Assembly: GCF_003602235.1 (NCBI RefSeq)
Contig: NZ_QZVS01000083.1
Coordinates: 1-64,000, forward strand
Length of the DNA stretch: 64,000 nucleotides
Direction: 5' to 3'
From: Cryobacterium melibiosiphilum
GTDB taxonomy: Bacteria > Actinomycetota > Actinomycetes > Actinomycetales > Microbacteriaceae
Every line of letters starts with the position of its first letter. Positions within the stretch are counted from its first letter, which is position 1. This document shows positions 17,921-26,374 of the stretch, piece by piece. The notes under the pieces are model-generated. The model was not told the origin of the DNA. It saw nothing but the letters and a program-made list of their open reading frames with translations, and searched no databases. Position numbers and translations under genes: made by a program.

Positions 17921-17962
17921 AATACTCCGGCACCCCGCGAAGCGCGGGGGTGCCGGAGTATT
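17921..17962. terminator. strong hairpin after the hydroxybutyrate dehydrogenase gene
   Basis: Stem AATACTCCGGCACCCC / GGGGTGCCGGAGTATT, 16 bp perfect, with a ten-base loop that can pair further (GCG/CGC). Read rightward it is followed by TTTCG; read leftward it lacks a U-run. It sits 37 bases beyond the end of the leftward dehydrogenase gene and likely ends that transcript. Confidence 0.7.
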
Positions 17963-17998
17963 TTTCGAGCGGATGCCGCGGATCAACACCTGCGCGGA

Positions 17999-18838
17999 TC
18001 AGCGGGCGGACCAGCCGCCGTCCATCGTGTAGCTCGACCCGGTGACCATGGCGGCCTCGGTCGACGCCAGCCAGGCCACGAGCGAGCCCACCTCGGCGGG
18101 TTCCACGAGCCGTTTGATCGCACTCTCGGTCAGCATGATGCGGCTGAGCACCTCAGACTCGGGAATGCCGTGCGCCGCAGCCTGGTCGGCGATCTGCTTT
18201 TCCACCAGGGGTGTGCGCACATATCCGGGGCTCACGCAGTTGCTCGTCACTCCGTGGGGCCCGCCCTCGAGGGCGGTGACCTTGGAGAGTCCCTCGAGCC
18301 CGTGCTTGGCGGCGACGTAGGCGCTCTTGAAAGGCGAGGCCCGCAGCCCGTGCACCGAGGACACGTTGATGATGCGCCCGAAGCCGGCCGTGTACATCTG
18401 CGGCAGTACGGCCCGGATGAGCAGGAACGGCACCTCGAGCATCAGGTTGATGATGCGGTGGAAGTCCTCCGGCGCAAAATCCTCGATTGGATTGATGCGC
18501 TGGATTCCGGCGTTGTTCACCAGGATGTCGACGCCATCGAGCGCCTCGGCGAGCGCGCTGTCGGCCACCGCCTGCGGGTCGAGCAGATTCACCGGCCAGC
18601 TCGACCCGTCAATCTCCTCGGCGAGCGATTTCGCGCCGCGATCGTCCATGTCGGCGACGATGACGTGGGCTCCGCGTTCGGCGAGGGAGCGCACGATGGC
18701 CGCGCCGATGCCGCTTGCTCCCCCGGTCACGACGGCACGGCGGCCGGTGAGGGAACCGGTTGGCAGCGCGAGCAGCGCTCGAGTCTCAGTGTCCTGAGTG
18801 GCCTGAGTGGCCTGAGTGGCCTGAGCGAGATCACTCAT
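17999..18838 (-). CDS. SDR oxidoreductase, 3-hydroxybutyrate dehydrogenase-like
   Basis: 279 residues from ATG 18838 (MSDLAQATQATQ). Classical short-chain dehydrogenase: TGGASGIG cofactor loop, NNAG, catalytic Ser in NVSSVHG, YVAAKHG for Tyr/Lys. The stretch KVTALEGGPHGVTSNCVSPGYVRTPLVEKQI and C-terminal MDGGWSAR are typical of D-3-hydroxybutyrate dehydrogenases (BdhA), which oxidise 3-hydroxybutyrate to acetoacetate with NAD. The N-terminus carries an ATQ repeat encoded by a 9-bp array (18793-18828) and is not part of the fold. It overlaps the 3' end of the MHS transporter gene by 8 bases, so uptake and oxidation of a hydroxy acid may be coupled. Confidence 0.82.
   Translation of the reverse strand: MSDLAQATQATQATQDTETRALLALPTGSLTGRRAVVTGGASGIGAAIVRSLAERGAHVIVADMDDRGAKSLAEEIDGSSWPVNLLDPQAVADSALAEALDGVDILVNNAGIQRINPIEDFAPEDFHRIINLMLEVPFLLIRAVLPQMYTAGFGRIINVSSVHGLRASPFKSAYVAAKHGLEGLSKVTALEGGPHGVTSNCVSPGYVRTPLVEKQIADQAAAHGIPESEVLSRIMLTESAIKRLVEPAEVGSLVAWLASTEAAMVTGSSYTMDGGWSAR
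18793..18828. repeat. 9-bp tandem array, four units, in the SDR 5' end
   Basis: CCTGAGTGG three times, then CCTGAGCGA. On the minus strand it encodes the QATQATQATQ stretch at the N-terminus of the dehydrogenase. Confidence 0.88.
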
Positions 18839-20237
18839 GGACAGCAGCCGCCGGGGCGAGGCCGTGCTTGCGGGCATCGACCGCGTCGATCTCACGGAGG
18901 GAGGCCCCGCGGGTTTCTTTCAGGGTGACCACCGCGACGACCGTGATCGCGCAGGCGATCATGATGTAAATCGCGACCGGCACCCATGATTCGAAGCGCT
19001 GCAGCAGCGCAGACGCGATGATCGGGGCCAGGGACCCGGCGAGGATCGACGTGACCTGGTAGCCCAGGGAGACGCCCGAGTAGCGCATGCGGGTCGGGAA
19101 CATCTCGGCCATGATGGCGGGCTGGCCAGCGTACATGAGGGCGTGGAAGCACAGCCCCACGGTGATCGCGAGCACGATGAGCACCGGGTTGAGGGTGTCG
19201 AACATCGGAAAGGCGAAGAAGGCCCAGGTGGAGCCGAGGATGGCGCCGGCCAGGTAGACCGGCTTGCGGCCCAGTGCGTCAGAGAGACGCCCGACCTGGG
19301 GAATGACGAGGAAGTGCACGACGTGCGCGATCAGCAGCGCGAGCAGCAACTGGCTGGTGTCGTACTGGTGCACGGTCACGAGGTACACGATCGAGAAGCT
19401 CACGATGATGTAGTAGAGGATGTTCTCGGCGAACCGCAGGCCCATGGCACCGAGGATGCCCTTCGGGTACTTGCGCACGACTTCGAGAACGCCGTAGCTG
19501 ATGGCCTTCTCGGCCTCGACCTGCGCGCGGGCCTCGAGAAAGATCGGGGCTTCACTGACGTGGGTACGAATGTAGTAGCCGATCACGACGATGACCGCCG
19601 AGAGCCAGAAGGCAACGCGCCAGCCCCAGCTGAGGAACTGGTCGGCGGGGAGGATCCAGGTCATCGTGAGCAGAACGAGCGTGGCCAGCAGGTTACCGAC
19701 CGGTACGGCCGCCTGCGGCCAACTCGACCAGAATCCGCGGGACTTGTTCGGGCTGTGCTCCGCGACGAGCAACACCGCGCCGCCCCACTCCCCGCCGACC
19801 GCGAAGCCCTGGATGAAGCGCAGTGCGACGAGCAGCGCCGGCGCCCAGTAGCCGATGGTGTCGAACCCCGGCAGGCAGCCCATCAGGAAGGTGGCGACAC
19901 CGACCATGATGATGGTGACCTGCAGGGTGTGCTTGCGGCCGAGCTTGTCACCGATCTGACCGAAGACGATTCCGCCGAGCGGCCGGGCGATGAAGCCCAC
20001 GGCATAGGTGAGGAACGCGGCGATGATGCCGTCGAGCTCACTGCCGGCGTTCGGGAAGAAGACCTTTCCGAAGACCAGGCTGGCCGCGGTAGCGTAGAGG
20101 AAGAACTCGTACCATTCAACGACGGTGCCGACCATCGAGGCCGCCACGATTTTCTTCAATCCGGACTTCTCAGATTCCGGGCCGCGCGCTGACGATTTAT
20201 TCGCCCCGTCGGCTTCCAGACGCTCATTGACGCTCAT
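18831..20237 (-). CDS. MHS family MFS transporter (metabolite:H+ symporter)
   Basis: 468 residues from ATG 20237 (MSVNERLEADGANKS), preceded by AAGGAGACAGCC. Features of the MHS branch (ShiA/ProP-like): ASMVGTVVEWYEFFLYATAASLVFG at TM1, GGIVFGQIGDKLGRKHTL (motif A) between TM2 and TM3, RFIQGFAVGGEWGGAVLLVAE at TM4, and RLSDALGRKPVYLAG in the second half. Members import carboxylates, shikimate or osmolytes with protons. The gene runs into the hydroxybutyrate-type dehydrogenase, so a short hydroxy or keto acid is a reasonable substrate guess. The divergent LysR gene is a likely regulator. Confidence 0.88.
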   Translation of the reverse strand: MSVNERLEADGANKSSARGPESEKSGLKKIVAASMVGTVVEWYEFFLYATAASLVFGKVFFPNAGSELDGIIAAFLTYAVGFIARPLGGIVFGQIGDKLGRKHTLQVTIIMVGVATFLMGCLPGFDTIGYWAPALLVALRFIQGFAVGGEWGGAVLLVAEHSPNKSRGFWSSWPQAAVPVGNLLATLVLLTMTWILPADQFLSWGWRVAFWLSAVIVVIGYYIRTHVSEAPIFLEARAQVEAEKAISYGVLEVVRKYPKGILGAMGLRFAENILYYIIVSFSIVYLVTVHQYDTSQLLLALLIAHVVHFLVIPQVGRLSDALGRKPVYLAGAILGSTWAFFAFPMFDTLNPVLIVLAITVGLCFHALMYAGQPAIMAEMFPTRMRYSGVSLGYQVTSILAGSLAPIIASALLQRFESWVPVAIYIMIACAITVVAVVTLKETRGASLREIDAVDARKHGLAPAAAVHE

Positions 20238-20360
20238 GGCTGTCTCCTTCGCTGTCGTCACTGACAGGTTGTGGGGGTGAGGGTGGGCTGGCTGTTGCCT
20301 GTACTGAGTATTCCCGCAGGTCCCGCGTGCAACAAGAACCACTTCGACACAGGCCGTGTG

Positions 20361-20366
20361 CATAAT
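20361..20366 (+). promoter_or_regulatory. -10 box of the lysR promoter
   Basis: CATAAT preceded by TG and ending 7 bases before ATG 20374; fits a leaderless transcript and sets the start. The 136-base gap to the divergent MHS gene would also hold its promoter and the LysR binding site. Confidence 0.45.
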
Positions 20367-20373
20367 TGCAGAC

Positions 20374-21333
20374 ATGACGTTTCCCCACACGCCCGCGACG
20401 CCACCGAACCCCGACGATCTGCTCGTGCTGCTCGCCGTGGCTCGCACCGGTCGTTTCACCACCGCGGCCGACAGCCTCGGGCTCAACCACACGACCATCT
20501 CGCGTCGAATCACAAGCCTGGAACGTGCTCTCGGCGGACGGGTACTGTCCCGAACGGCGGGTGGCTGGGAGGTCACCGACCTCGGCAGCCGAGCCGTCGA
20601 GGCCGCCGAACGCATCGAATCGGCCGTTGGTGTCTTACAGGCTCCCGCGGATGCCCCCGCTCGGCTCACCGGGGTCGTGCGCATGTCGGCCACGGACGGT
20701 TTCAGCGCCTACATCGCGGCGCCCGCCGTCGCCGACCTGCAGCGCGCGCACCCTCAGCTGCGGGTGGAAATCGTCACGGTGACCCGACGCGCGCTGCAGC
20801 ACCGCTCCGGCCTGGACATAGAGGTCGTCGTCGGTGAACCGCAGGTTCACCGCGCCGAAGCCTTTCGGCTGGGCTATTACACGCTGGGCATGTACGCCTC
20901 GCGCAGTTACCTCACGGAGCGGGGAACGCCGAGCAGCGTCGACGAGCTGACGCGGCATCCGCTCGTCTATTTCGTGGACTCCATGCTGCAGGTTGATGAC
21001 CTCGACGCACCGCGCCGGCTGGTCCCGACAATGATGGACTCGGTGAGTTCGACCAACGTGTTCGTGCACGTCGAAGCGACGCGGGCCGGAGCCGGGATTG
21101 GCTTTCTGCCCTGTTTCATGGCGGATCAGCACCCAGACCTGGTTCGGCTGTTGCCGGGGGACTTTCACGAACAGCTCCCCTACTGGATGGTGCTGCGCCC
21201 CGAGTCCCTGCGACAGCCTGCGGTCGCCGCCGTCGTCACGGCACTGCGCACGCGTACGTCCGAATTTCAGCAGGCCCTGCTCGGCGGTACTGCTCGGCGG
21301 GACGAGGGCGGACAAAGTAGACTGACCGAGTAG
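20374..21333 (+). CDS. LysR family transcriptional regulator
   Basis: 319 residues from ATG 20374 (MTFPHTPATPPNPDD), preferred over an ATG six codons earlier because of the -10 box just upstream. The N-terminal winged helix reads LLVLLAVARTGRFTTAADSLGLNHTTISRRITSLERALGGRVLSR, the standard LysR HTH. The rest is the substrate-binding domain: VVRMSATDGFSAYIAAP, VEIVTVTRR, GIGFLPCFMADQHPDL. It is divergent from the MHS transporter/dehydrogenase operon, the classic arrangement for control of a neighbouring operon by a small-molecule-responsive LysR protein. The ligand is unknown. Confidence 0.9.
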   Translation: MTFPHTPATPPNPDDLLVLLAVARTGRFTTAADSLGLNHTTISRRITSLERALGGRVLSRTAGGWEVTDLGSRAVEAAERIESAVGVLQAPADAPARLTGVVRMSATDGFSAYIAAPAVADLQRAHPQLRVEIVTVTRRALQHRSGLDIEVVVGEPQVHRAEAFRLGYYTLGMYASRSYLTERGTPSSVDELTRHPLVYFVDSMLQVDDLDAPRRLVPTMMDSVSSTNVFVHVEATRAGAGIGFLPCFMADQHPDLVRLLPGDFHEQLPYWMVLRPESLRQPAVAAVVTALRTRTSEFQQALLGGTARRDEGGQSRLTE

Positions 21334-21335
21334 CT

Positions 21336-21420
21336 GCGGGAGTGGTGGAATTGGCAGACACGCAGGATTTAGGTTCCTGTGCTTTCGAGCGTGGGGGTTC
21401 AAGTCCCCTCTCCCGCACCA
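21336..21420 (+). tRNA. tRNA-Leu (UAG anticodon)
   Basis: Acceptor GCGGGAG pairs with CTCCCGC, CCA is encoded. The anticodon stem-loop CAGGA TTTAGGT TCCTG gives anticodon UAG. A long variable arm (GCTTTCGAGCG region) marks a class II tRNA, and the T-arm is GGGGTTCAAGTCCCC. It begins 2 bases after the lysR stop. Confidence 0.97.
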
Positions 21421-21447
21421 GCTGCAACGCCGTCAGAAGGGGGTTCT

Positions 21448-22188
21448 GTGCTGGTATCCGCCGTGCTTCCAACCGCCGTGCTACCAACCGCCGTGCTGCC
21501 AACCGCCGCGCTGGATCAACAGCTCGGTGACCTGCTCGGCACAACCGGCATCGTGCTCTTCTACCTGATCGTGTGGGGCTTGGTCTTCGCGGGCACTGCC
21601 CTTTTTCTCGGAGTTTTCATTCCCTTTGTGACCGGGGATTCACTGCTGTTCGGGTCGGGTCTCGTCGCCGCCGCGAGCGGTGATCTGAACATCGTCCTCC
21701 TCGTCATGGGTACCGGCGTCGCCGCGTTCCTCGGCGATCAGGTCGGCTTTTTGCTGGGCCGGCGGTACGGGCGGGGCTACCTCGAGCGTCGCGGCGGACG
21801 GCGTACCCTCGCCGCCATCGCCCGCACCGAGACGTTTTATCGCAAGTTCGGCTGGTGGGCGGTGGTGATAGCCCGCTTCATGCCCTGGGCTCGGGTCTTC
21901 GTCCCGGTGATCGCCGGCGTCGGCCGAATGAACTACGTCAAATTCCTGACCAGCAACCTGCTCGGCGCGGTCGCATGGGGCGTCGGGCTGACGCTCACCG
22001 GCTACTACGCAGCCTCGATCCCCGGCGTCAAGAGCGCCGCCTACGTCATCGCCGGCGTGTTCATAGCCGCGTCCATCGTGTTCGGCTACCGCACCTGGCG
22101 CGCGGACCGACGTGATGCCCGCACCGAGGCGCGGCTGCAGGCCAGCAACGAGGCAGTCGCCCCGTCCGACGCCGCGCCGAACGGCTGA
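21448..22188 (+). CDS. DedA family membrane protein (first of a pair)
   Basis: 246 residues from GTG 21448, with AGAAGGGGG a few bases upstream; earlier in-frame codons lie in the tRNA. DedA/VTT fold: several hydrophobic segments, GFLLGRRYGRGYLERRGG, then the conserved ARFMPWARVFVPVIAGVGRMNYVKFLTSNLLGA. DedA proteins help membrane homeostasis; some act in lipid carrier recycling. The usual PGE motif of the first loop is replaced by FIPFVTGDSLL. The N-terminus is an AVLPT repeat from a 15-bp array. A second, more canonical DedA gene follows. Confidence 0.83.
   Translation: MLVSAVLPTAVLPTAVLPTAALDQQLGDLLGTTGIVLFYLIVWGLVFAGTALFLGVFIPFVTGDSLLFGSGLVAAASGDLNIVLLVMGTGVAAFLGDQVGFLLGRRYGRGYLERRGGRRTLAAIARTETFYRKFGWWAVVIARFMPWARVFVPVIAGVGRMNYVKFLTSNLLGAVAWGVGLTLTGYYAASIPGVKSAAYVIAGVFIAASIVFGYRTWRADRRDARTEARLQASNEAVAPSDAAPNG
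21460..21504 (+). repeat. 15-bp tandem array, three units, in the dedA 5' end
   Basis: Three units of GCCGTGCTDCCAACC encode AVLPT three times right after the start codon, before the first membrane segment. Confidence 0.88.
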
Positions 22189-22299
22189 GCAAGCCCCCAC
22201 TTTCACGGCTCATATTGGCCTTAACGGGGTAGCCTGTCGTCAGTATCCGCGCTCACCACCCCTTGCCCCCGTGGCCGCCCGCCGACTGGAGTTTTCTCT

Positions 22300-23028
22300 G
22301 TGAATCACACCGCCCTGATCCCGTGGCTTGACCCGGAAGTCCTCATCGCCGGGTTCGGCCCGTGGGCACTTCTCGGCGTCTGCGCAATCGTGTTCGCGGA
22401 GACCGGCTTGCTGATCGGATTCTTGCTGCCCGGCGACACTCTCCTCGTGATCACCGGGTTGCTCACCTTTGCCGGGGTCATCACCATCGACATCTGGTGG
22501 GTGGCCCTCGCCATCGGGTTTGCGGCGTTCCTCGGCGGGGAGGTGGGCTACCTGATCGGGCACCGATTTGGCCCGCGCATCTTTGAGCGCAAGGAATCGG
22601 GCATCTTCAGCATCAAGAATGTCGAACGCACGAATGCCTTCTTCGTGCGCTTCGGCGGGCTGGCCGTCATCGTCGCCCGCTTCGTTCCGATCGTACGTAC
22701 CTTCGCCCCGGTCGCTGCCGGTGTCGGGCACATGGACTACCGCAAGTACACCTTCTACAACCTGATCGGCGCGTTGATCTGGGGCGCAGGACTCACCTTC
22801 GGTGGCTACCTGCTGGGTTTCATCCCGCCCGTCGCCGAATTCGTGCAGAACTACATTGATGTGATCCTGATCGCGGCCGTGGTGCTCACGCTCGTGCCGA
22901 CCGCATTCCACTACGCGCAGTCCGTGCGCAAAGCCAAGCGTCTGAGCAGCCGCCCCGTCACGACGGAGAACCTGATCCTCGACCCGAACACCTTCAAGAC
23001 CGCCCACGACGGCCGTCACGAGGCCTGA
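22300..23028 (+). CDS. DedA family membrane protein (second of a pair)
   Basis: 242 residues from GTG 22300, with GGAG 8-11 bases upstream. Canonical DedA motifs: AETGLLIGFLLPGDTLLVITGLL in the first loop and VARFVPIVRTFAPVAAGVGHMDYRKYTFYNLIGALIWG later, with about five hydrophobic segments. The cytoplasmic tail is ~45 residues. It lies 111 bases after the first dedA gene; the gap could hold its own promoter (GTAGCCT near 22230). The specific lipid or substrate is unknown. Confidence 0.88.
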   Translation: MNHTALIPWLDPEVLIAGFGPWALLGVCAIVFAETGLLIGFLLPGDTLLVITGLLTFAGVITIDIWWVALAIGFAAFLGGEVGYLIGHRFGPRIFERKESGIFSIKNVERTNAFFVRFGGLAVIVARFVPIVRTFAPVAAGVGHMDYRKYTFYNLIGALIWGAGLTFGGYLLGFIPPVAEFVQNYIDVILIAAVVLTLVPTAFHYAQSVRKAKRLSSRPVTTENLILDPNTFKTAHDGRHEA

Positions 23029-23042
23029 GCGGTTCTATCCGG

Positions 23043-23963
23043 CTAACGGTGGTGCTGGTCCTCATGGGCGGCGTGCTCGGCGGGCTCCAGCTGAAACGTG
23101 GAGTGCTCCACGTCGAAATGGTGGGCTAGACACTCCGATAGCTCATCGAGCAGGGCGCCGGTACCGCCAGCGGCCAGCACGACGGGATCGACCACGATAT
23201 GGGCGCTGAAGACATGGGCCCCGCTCGTGATCGCCCAGACATGTACGTCGTGCACCGCCAGCACCCCGGGAGTGGCGACGAGGTGACGACGGATCTCGTC
23301 GACGTCGGTGTCCGCGGGCGTGGATTCGCTGAACACCCGCACGACGTCGCGCAGCAGCACGAATGCGCGCGGCAGGATCATGGCCGCGATCAGCAGGGAG
23401 GCGATCGCATCCGCCTGATCGAAGCCCGTGAACAGAATAACCACCGCGGCCACGATCACGGCGACCGACCCGAGCGCGTCGGCGAGCACCTCGAGATAGG
23501 CACCGCGCATATTGATCGACGTGCCCTGCGCCGGGCGCAGCAACAGCACGCCGGCAATGTTGGCGAGCAGCCCGATGACCGCCACCAGGAGCATCGGTGC
23601 GCCGAGCACGTGGCCGGTCCCCGGATCGAGCAGGCGTCCGAGCGCACCGATCACGACGGCAACGGCCACCCCGACCAGGATGATCCCGTTCAGCAATGCC
23701 CCGAAGACTTCGGCGCGCTGATAACCGAAGGTCTGCCGGTCCGTCGGCGGCCGGGCGGCCACAAGGGTCGCCGCCAGGGCGATCGTGAGGCCGGCCAGGT
23801 CGGAAAACATGTGTCCGGCATCGGCGAGCAGGGCGAGCGACCCGGTGATCCAGGCCCCGATGACCTCGACGACGAGCACCGCCGCGACGATGACGATGGC
23901 AAGGGTCAGCCGGGCGCGGTTCGACGTGCCCGTGCCGTGAGAATGCCCGTGGGAGTGCGCCAT
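23043..23963 (-). CDS. CDF (cation diffusion facilitator) metal exporter
   Basis: 306 residues from ATG 23963. His-rich ends (MAHSHGHSHG and HAAHEDQHHR) and six hydrophobic segments. TM2 carries LLADAGHMFSDL and TM5 carries LEVLADALGSV, the Asp/His metal sites of CzcD/ZitB-type zinc exporters. The C-terminal cytoplasmic domain is present (DVHVWAITSGAHVFSAHIVVDP). The HxxxD pattern in TM2 suggests Zn2+ (also Co/Cd) export driven by protons. Probably transcribed alone; TAGTTT (23970-23975) lies 6 bases before the ATG. Confidence 0.9.
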   Translation of the reverse strand: MAHSHGHSHGTGTSNRARLTLAIVIVAAVLVVEVIGAWITGSLALLADAGHMFSDLAGLTIALAATLVAARPPTDRQTFGYQRAEVFGALLNGIILVGVAVAVVIGALGRLLDPGTGHVLGAPMLLVAVIGLLANIAGVLLLRPAQGTSINMRGAYLEVLADALGSVAVIVAAVVILFTGFDQADAIASLLIAAMILPRAFVLLRDVVRVFSESTPADTDVDEIRRHLVATPGVLAVHDVHVWAITSGAHVFSAHIVVDPVVLAAGGTGALLDELSECLAHHFDVEHSTFQLEPAEHAAHEDQHHR

Positions 23964-23969
23964 AGTTCC

Positions 23970-23975
23970 AAACTA
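23970..23975 (-). promoter_or_regulatory. -10 box of a leaderless CDF exporter promoter
   Basis: TAGTTT on the minus strand, 6 bases before ATG 23963, with no Shine-Dalgarno sequence between them. Confidence 0.38.
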
Positions 23976-24063
23976 GAACCGCGACCGGCCAATTGCCAGC
24001 CAGCACCCCAGTTGGGTATGAGTGCCATTCTCAGGCGCCCGGGACGCGCCCGCGCACGGAGCC

Positions 24064-24669
24064 TTAGCCGAGCAGGGCGCGCAATTCCGGCACGATGGCC
24101 TCGAATGCGAGCGCCCGGTGGCTGATCTGATTCTTGACGGATGCCGTCAGTTCCGCCGCCGAGATCGCGTACCCGTCGGGCAGGAAGATCGGGTCGTAGC
24201 CGAACCCGTTTGCCCCGGCCGCCTCGGCGAGAATCTGGCCGGGCCACTCACCGATTCCCACCCGTTCGGTACCGTCCGGCAGGGCGAGCGCCACGACGCA
24301 GGTGAAGTGAGCTGTTCGGTGTTCGGCCGACATGTCCCCCAACTGCCAGAGCAGCAGGTCAAGGTTCGCGCCAGCATCCTTCGCGGGGCCCGCCCAGCGG
24401 GCGGAGAAAATGCCGGGTGAGCCGCCGAGCACGTCGACGCAGATGCCCGAGTCGTCGGCGATCGCAGGGAGTCCCGTGTGGGCGGCGGCCGCTCGGGCTT
24501 TGATGAGCGCGTTCGCGGTGAAACTTGCGCCGTCTTCGATGGGTTCGGGCCCGTCGTAGGCGAGAACCTCAACCCCGGGCAGTGCCGGCTCGAGGATGCG
24601 GCGGAGTTCTTCGACCTTGTGCGGGTTGTGGGTGGCGAGTACGACCTGCACGGTCGGCGCTGCGGCCAC
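24064..24669 (-). CDS. rdgB: RdgB/HAM1 family XTP/dITP diphosphatase
   Basis: 201 residues from GTG 24669, three bases after the rph stop; a second GTG lies five codons on. It removes ITP, dITP and XTP from the nucleotide pool. Family signatures: VVLATHNPHKVEELRRIL at the N-terminus, SFTANALIKARAAAAHTGLPAIADDSGICVDVLGGSPGIFSARWAG in the centre, and FGYDPIFLPDG plus SHRALAF near the end. The normal length is about 200. Third gene of murI-rph-rdgB, an order common in Gram-positive bacteria. Confidence 0.95.
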   Translation of the reverse strand: MAAAPTVQVVLATHNPHKVEELRRILEPALPGVEVLAYDGPEPIEDGASFTANALIKARAAAAHTGLPAIADDSGICVDVLGGSPGIFSARWAGPAKDAGANLDLLLWQLGDMSAEHRTAHFTCVVALALPDGTERVGIGEWPGQILAEAAGANGFGYDPIFLPDGYAISAAELTASVKNQISHRALAFEAIVPELRALLG

Positions 24670-24671
24670 GG

Positions 24672-25457
24672 TCAGTTTCCCGTTGCCGTGCCGGCCGTCA
24701 CGGCGTCGGTCAGCGCTGTCTTCTGGAACTCGGTGAGCGAGACCGCACCGGAGAGGGCCAGGTCGAGCAGGGAGTTCAGCTCTGTACGATCGAACGGTGC
24801 CGCCTCGGCGGTGCCCTGCACCTCGACGAAGAGACCGCGACCGGTGACGACGACGTTCATGTCGGTGTCGGCGCGCACGTCTTCCGTGTACGCGAGGTCG
24901 AGCATGGGCACTCCCCCGATGATGCCGACCGAGACGGCGGAGACGCTGTCGATGAGGGGCTGCGCCTTGGCCGAGATGAACTTCTTCGAGCGGCCCCACT
25001 CGATCGCGTCAACCATGGCGACATAAGCGCCGGTGATCGCGGCCGTGCGGGTGCCGCCATCCGCTTGCAGCACGTCACAATCAAGCACCACAGTGTTCTC
25101 GCCGAGGGCTTTCATGTCCACCACGGCGCGCAGGCTGCGACCGATCAGGCGGCTGATCTCGTGGGTGCGGCCGCCGATCTTGCCCTTGACCGATTCACGG
25201 TCCATCCGCGAGTTGGTCGAGCGGGGCAGCATCGAATATTCGGCGGTGACCCAGCCCTTGCCCTTGCCACTCATCCAGCGCGGAACCCCGTTGGTGAACG
25301 AGGCCGTGCAGAGCACGCGGGTGTTGCCGAATGAGATCAGGGCCGAGCCCTCGGCCTGCTTGCTCCAGCCGCGCTCGATCGTGATCGGGCGCAGCTGGTC
25401 GTTGGTGCGGCCGTCAATGCGCAGGGCGGCCGAGGTCGCGGGGGTGGGGATGGTCAC
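24672..25457 (-). CDS. rph: ribonuclease PH
   Basis: 261 residues. Phosphorolytic 3'-5' exoribonuclease that trims tRNA 3' ends. Motifs: [65 protein letters not shown] (RNA and phosphate binding), [22 protein letters not shown], and [20 protein letters not shown]. It overlaps the murI stop by 4 bases (ATGA). Full length. Confidence 0.97.
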   Translation of the reverse strand: MTIPTPATSAALRIDGRTNDQLRPITIERGWSKQAEGSALISFGNTRVLCTASFTNGVPRWMSGKGKGWVTAEYSMLPRSTNSRMDRESVKGKIGGRTHEISRLIGRSLRAVVDMKALGENTVVLDCDVLQADGGTRTAAITGAYVAMVDAIEWGRSKKFISAKAQPLIDSVSAVSVGIIGGVPMLDLAYTEDVRADTDMNVVVTGRGLFVEVQGTAEAAPFDRTELNSLLDLALSGAVSLTEFQKTALTDAVTAGTATGN

Positions 25458-26317
25458 GGGTTCTCCTTGGGGTGGCGGGTCTGGGCGGCGAAGGCCTCGA
25501 GAGACGCGAGGCTGAGCGCCCCGGTCTCGATCAGGTCGACACGCGAAATCTGAGGGCCCAGCAGTCGGTGGGCCAGGGCGAGAAAGTCTTCGGCGCTGTC
25601 GCCGGTCGCTTCGTAGCGGTAGCTCGGCGCCGTCGTTTCCTCTCGGACAAGGCCCTGGCTGATGAGGGTGCGGTAGACGTCGTTGGCCGTCTCGGTGTCG
25701 CTTGAGACAAGCGTCACGGCATCACCCATGACGTACGAGATCGCTCCGCGCAGGAACGGGTAGTGGGTGCAGCCGAGCACGAGCGTGTCCACGTTCTGCT
25801 CGCGCAGCGGGGCCAGGTATTCTTCCGCCACGTCGAACAGTTCCTGCCCCGTGGTGATACCGGCCTCGACGAATTCCACAAAACGCGGGCAGGCCTGGGT
25901 GAACAGCCGAATGTGCGTGGCGGCAGCGAAGGCGTCGTCGTAGGCGCGGGAATTGACGGTGCCGGCCGTTCCGATCACGCCGACACGCTGGTTGCGGGTC
26001 GTGATGACCGCGCGGCGCACGGCCGGCTGAATCACCTCGATCACGGGCACGCTGTACCGTTCACGGGCGTCACGCAGCATGGCAGCTGATGCCGTATTGC
26101 AGGCGATCACGAGCATCTTCACGTCCTGCGCCACGAGTTCATCGAGCACCTCGAGGGCATAACCGCGCACATCCGCGATCTTTTTGGGCCCGTACGGCGA
26201 GTGCGCGGTGTCGCCGATATAGAGGATGGACTCGTTGGGGAGTTGGTCCTTGATGGCCCGGGCGACGGTCAGGCCGCCCACTCCCGAGTCGAAGATTCCG
26301 ATCGGTGCGTCTGTCAC
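25454..26317 (-). CDS. murI: glutamate racemase
   Basis: 287 residues from GTG 26317. It converts L- to D-glutamate for peptidoglycan. Catalytic cysteines are in VIACNTASA (near residue 74) and [10 protein letters not shown] (near 185); [11 protein letters not shown] and [10 protein letters not shown] are the other conserved blocks. First gene of murI-rph-rdgB, divergent from pncB. TAAGCT (26325-26330) lies 7 bases before the GTG and no Shine-Dalgarno is present, so the mRNA may be leaderless. Confidence 0.96.
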   Translation of the reverse strand: MTDAPIGIFDSGVGGLTVARAIKDQLPNESILYIGDTAHSPYGPKKIADVRGYALEVLDELVAQDVKMLVIACNTASAAMLRDARERYSVPVIEVIQPAVRRAVITTRNQRVGVIGTAGTVNSRAYDDAFAAATHIRLFTQACPRFVEFVEAGITTGQELFDVAEEYLAPLREQNVDTLVLGCTHYPFLRGAISYVMGDAVTLVSSDTETANDVYRTLISQGLVREETTAPSYRYEATGDSAEDFLALAHRLLGPQISRVDLIETGALSLASLEAFAAQTRHPKENP

Positions 26318-26374
26318 TGGATCAAGCTTAGTCGCGGCGGGTCAGCCGGGTGGGCGGGCGGATAAGCTGGCGAG
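26318..26374. promoter_or_regulatory. compact divergent murI / pncB promoter
   Basis: Two GTG starts only 57 bases apart. Each is preceded by TAAGCT: minus strand 26325-26330, 7 bases before murI; plus strand 26363-26368, 6 bases before pncB. The symmetric layout suggests two back-to-back leaderless promoters. Confidence 0.45.

Noticed and set aside
19143..20192. A 349-codon rightward frame opposite the MHS transporter
   Set aside because: Asp/His/Arg-rich antisense of membrane segments; no fold or ribosome site.
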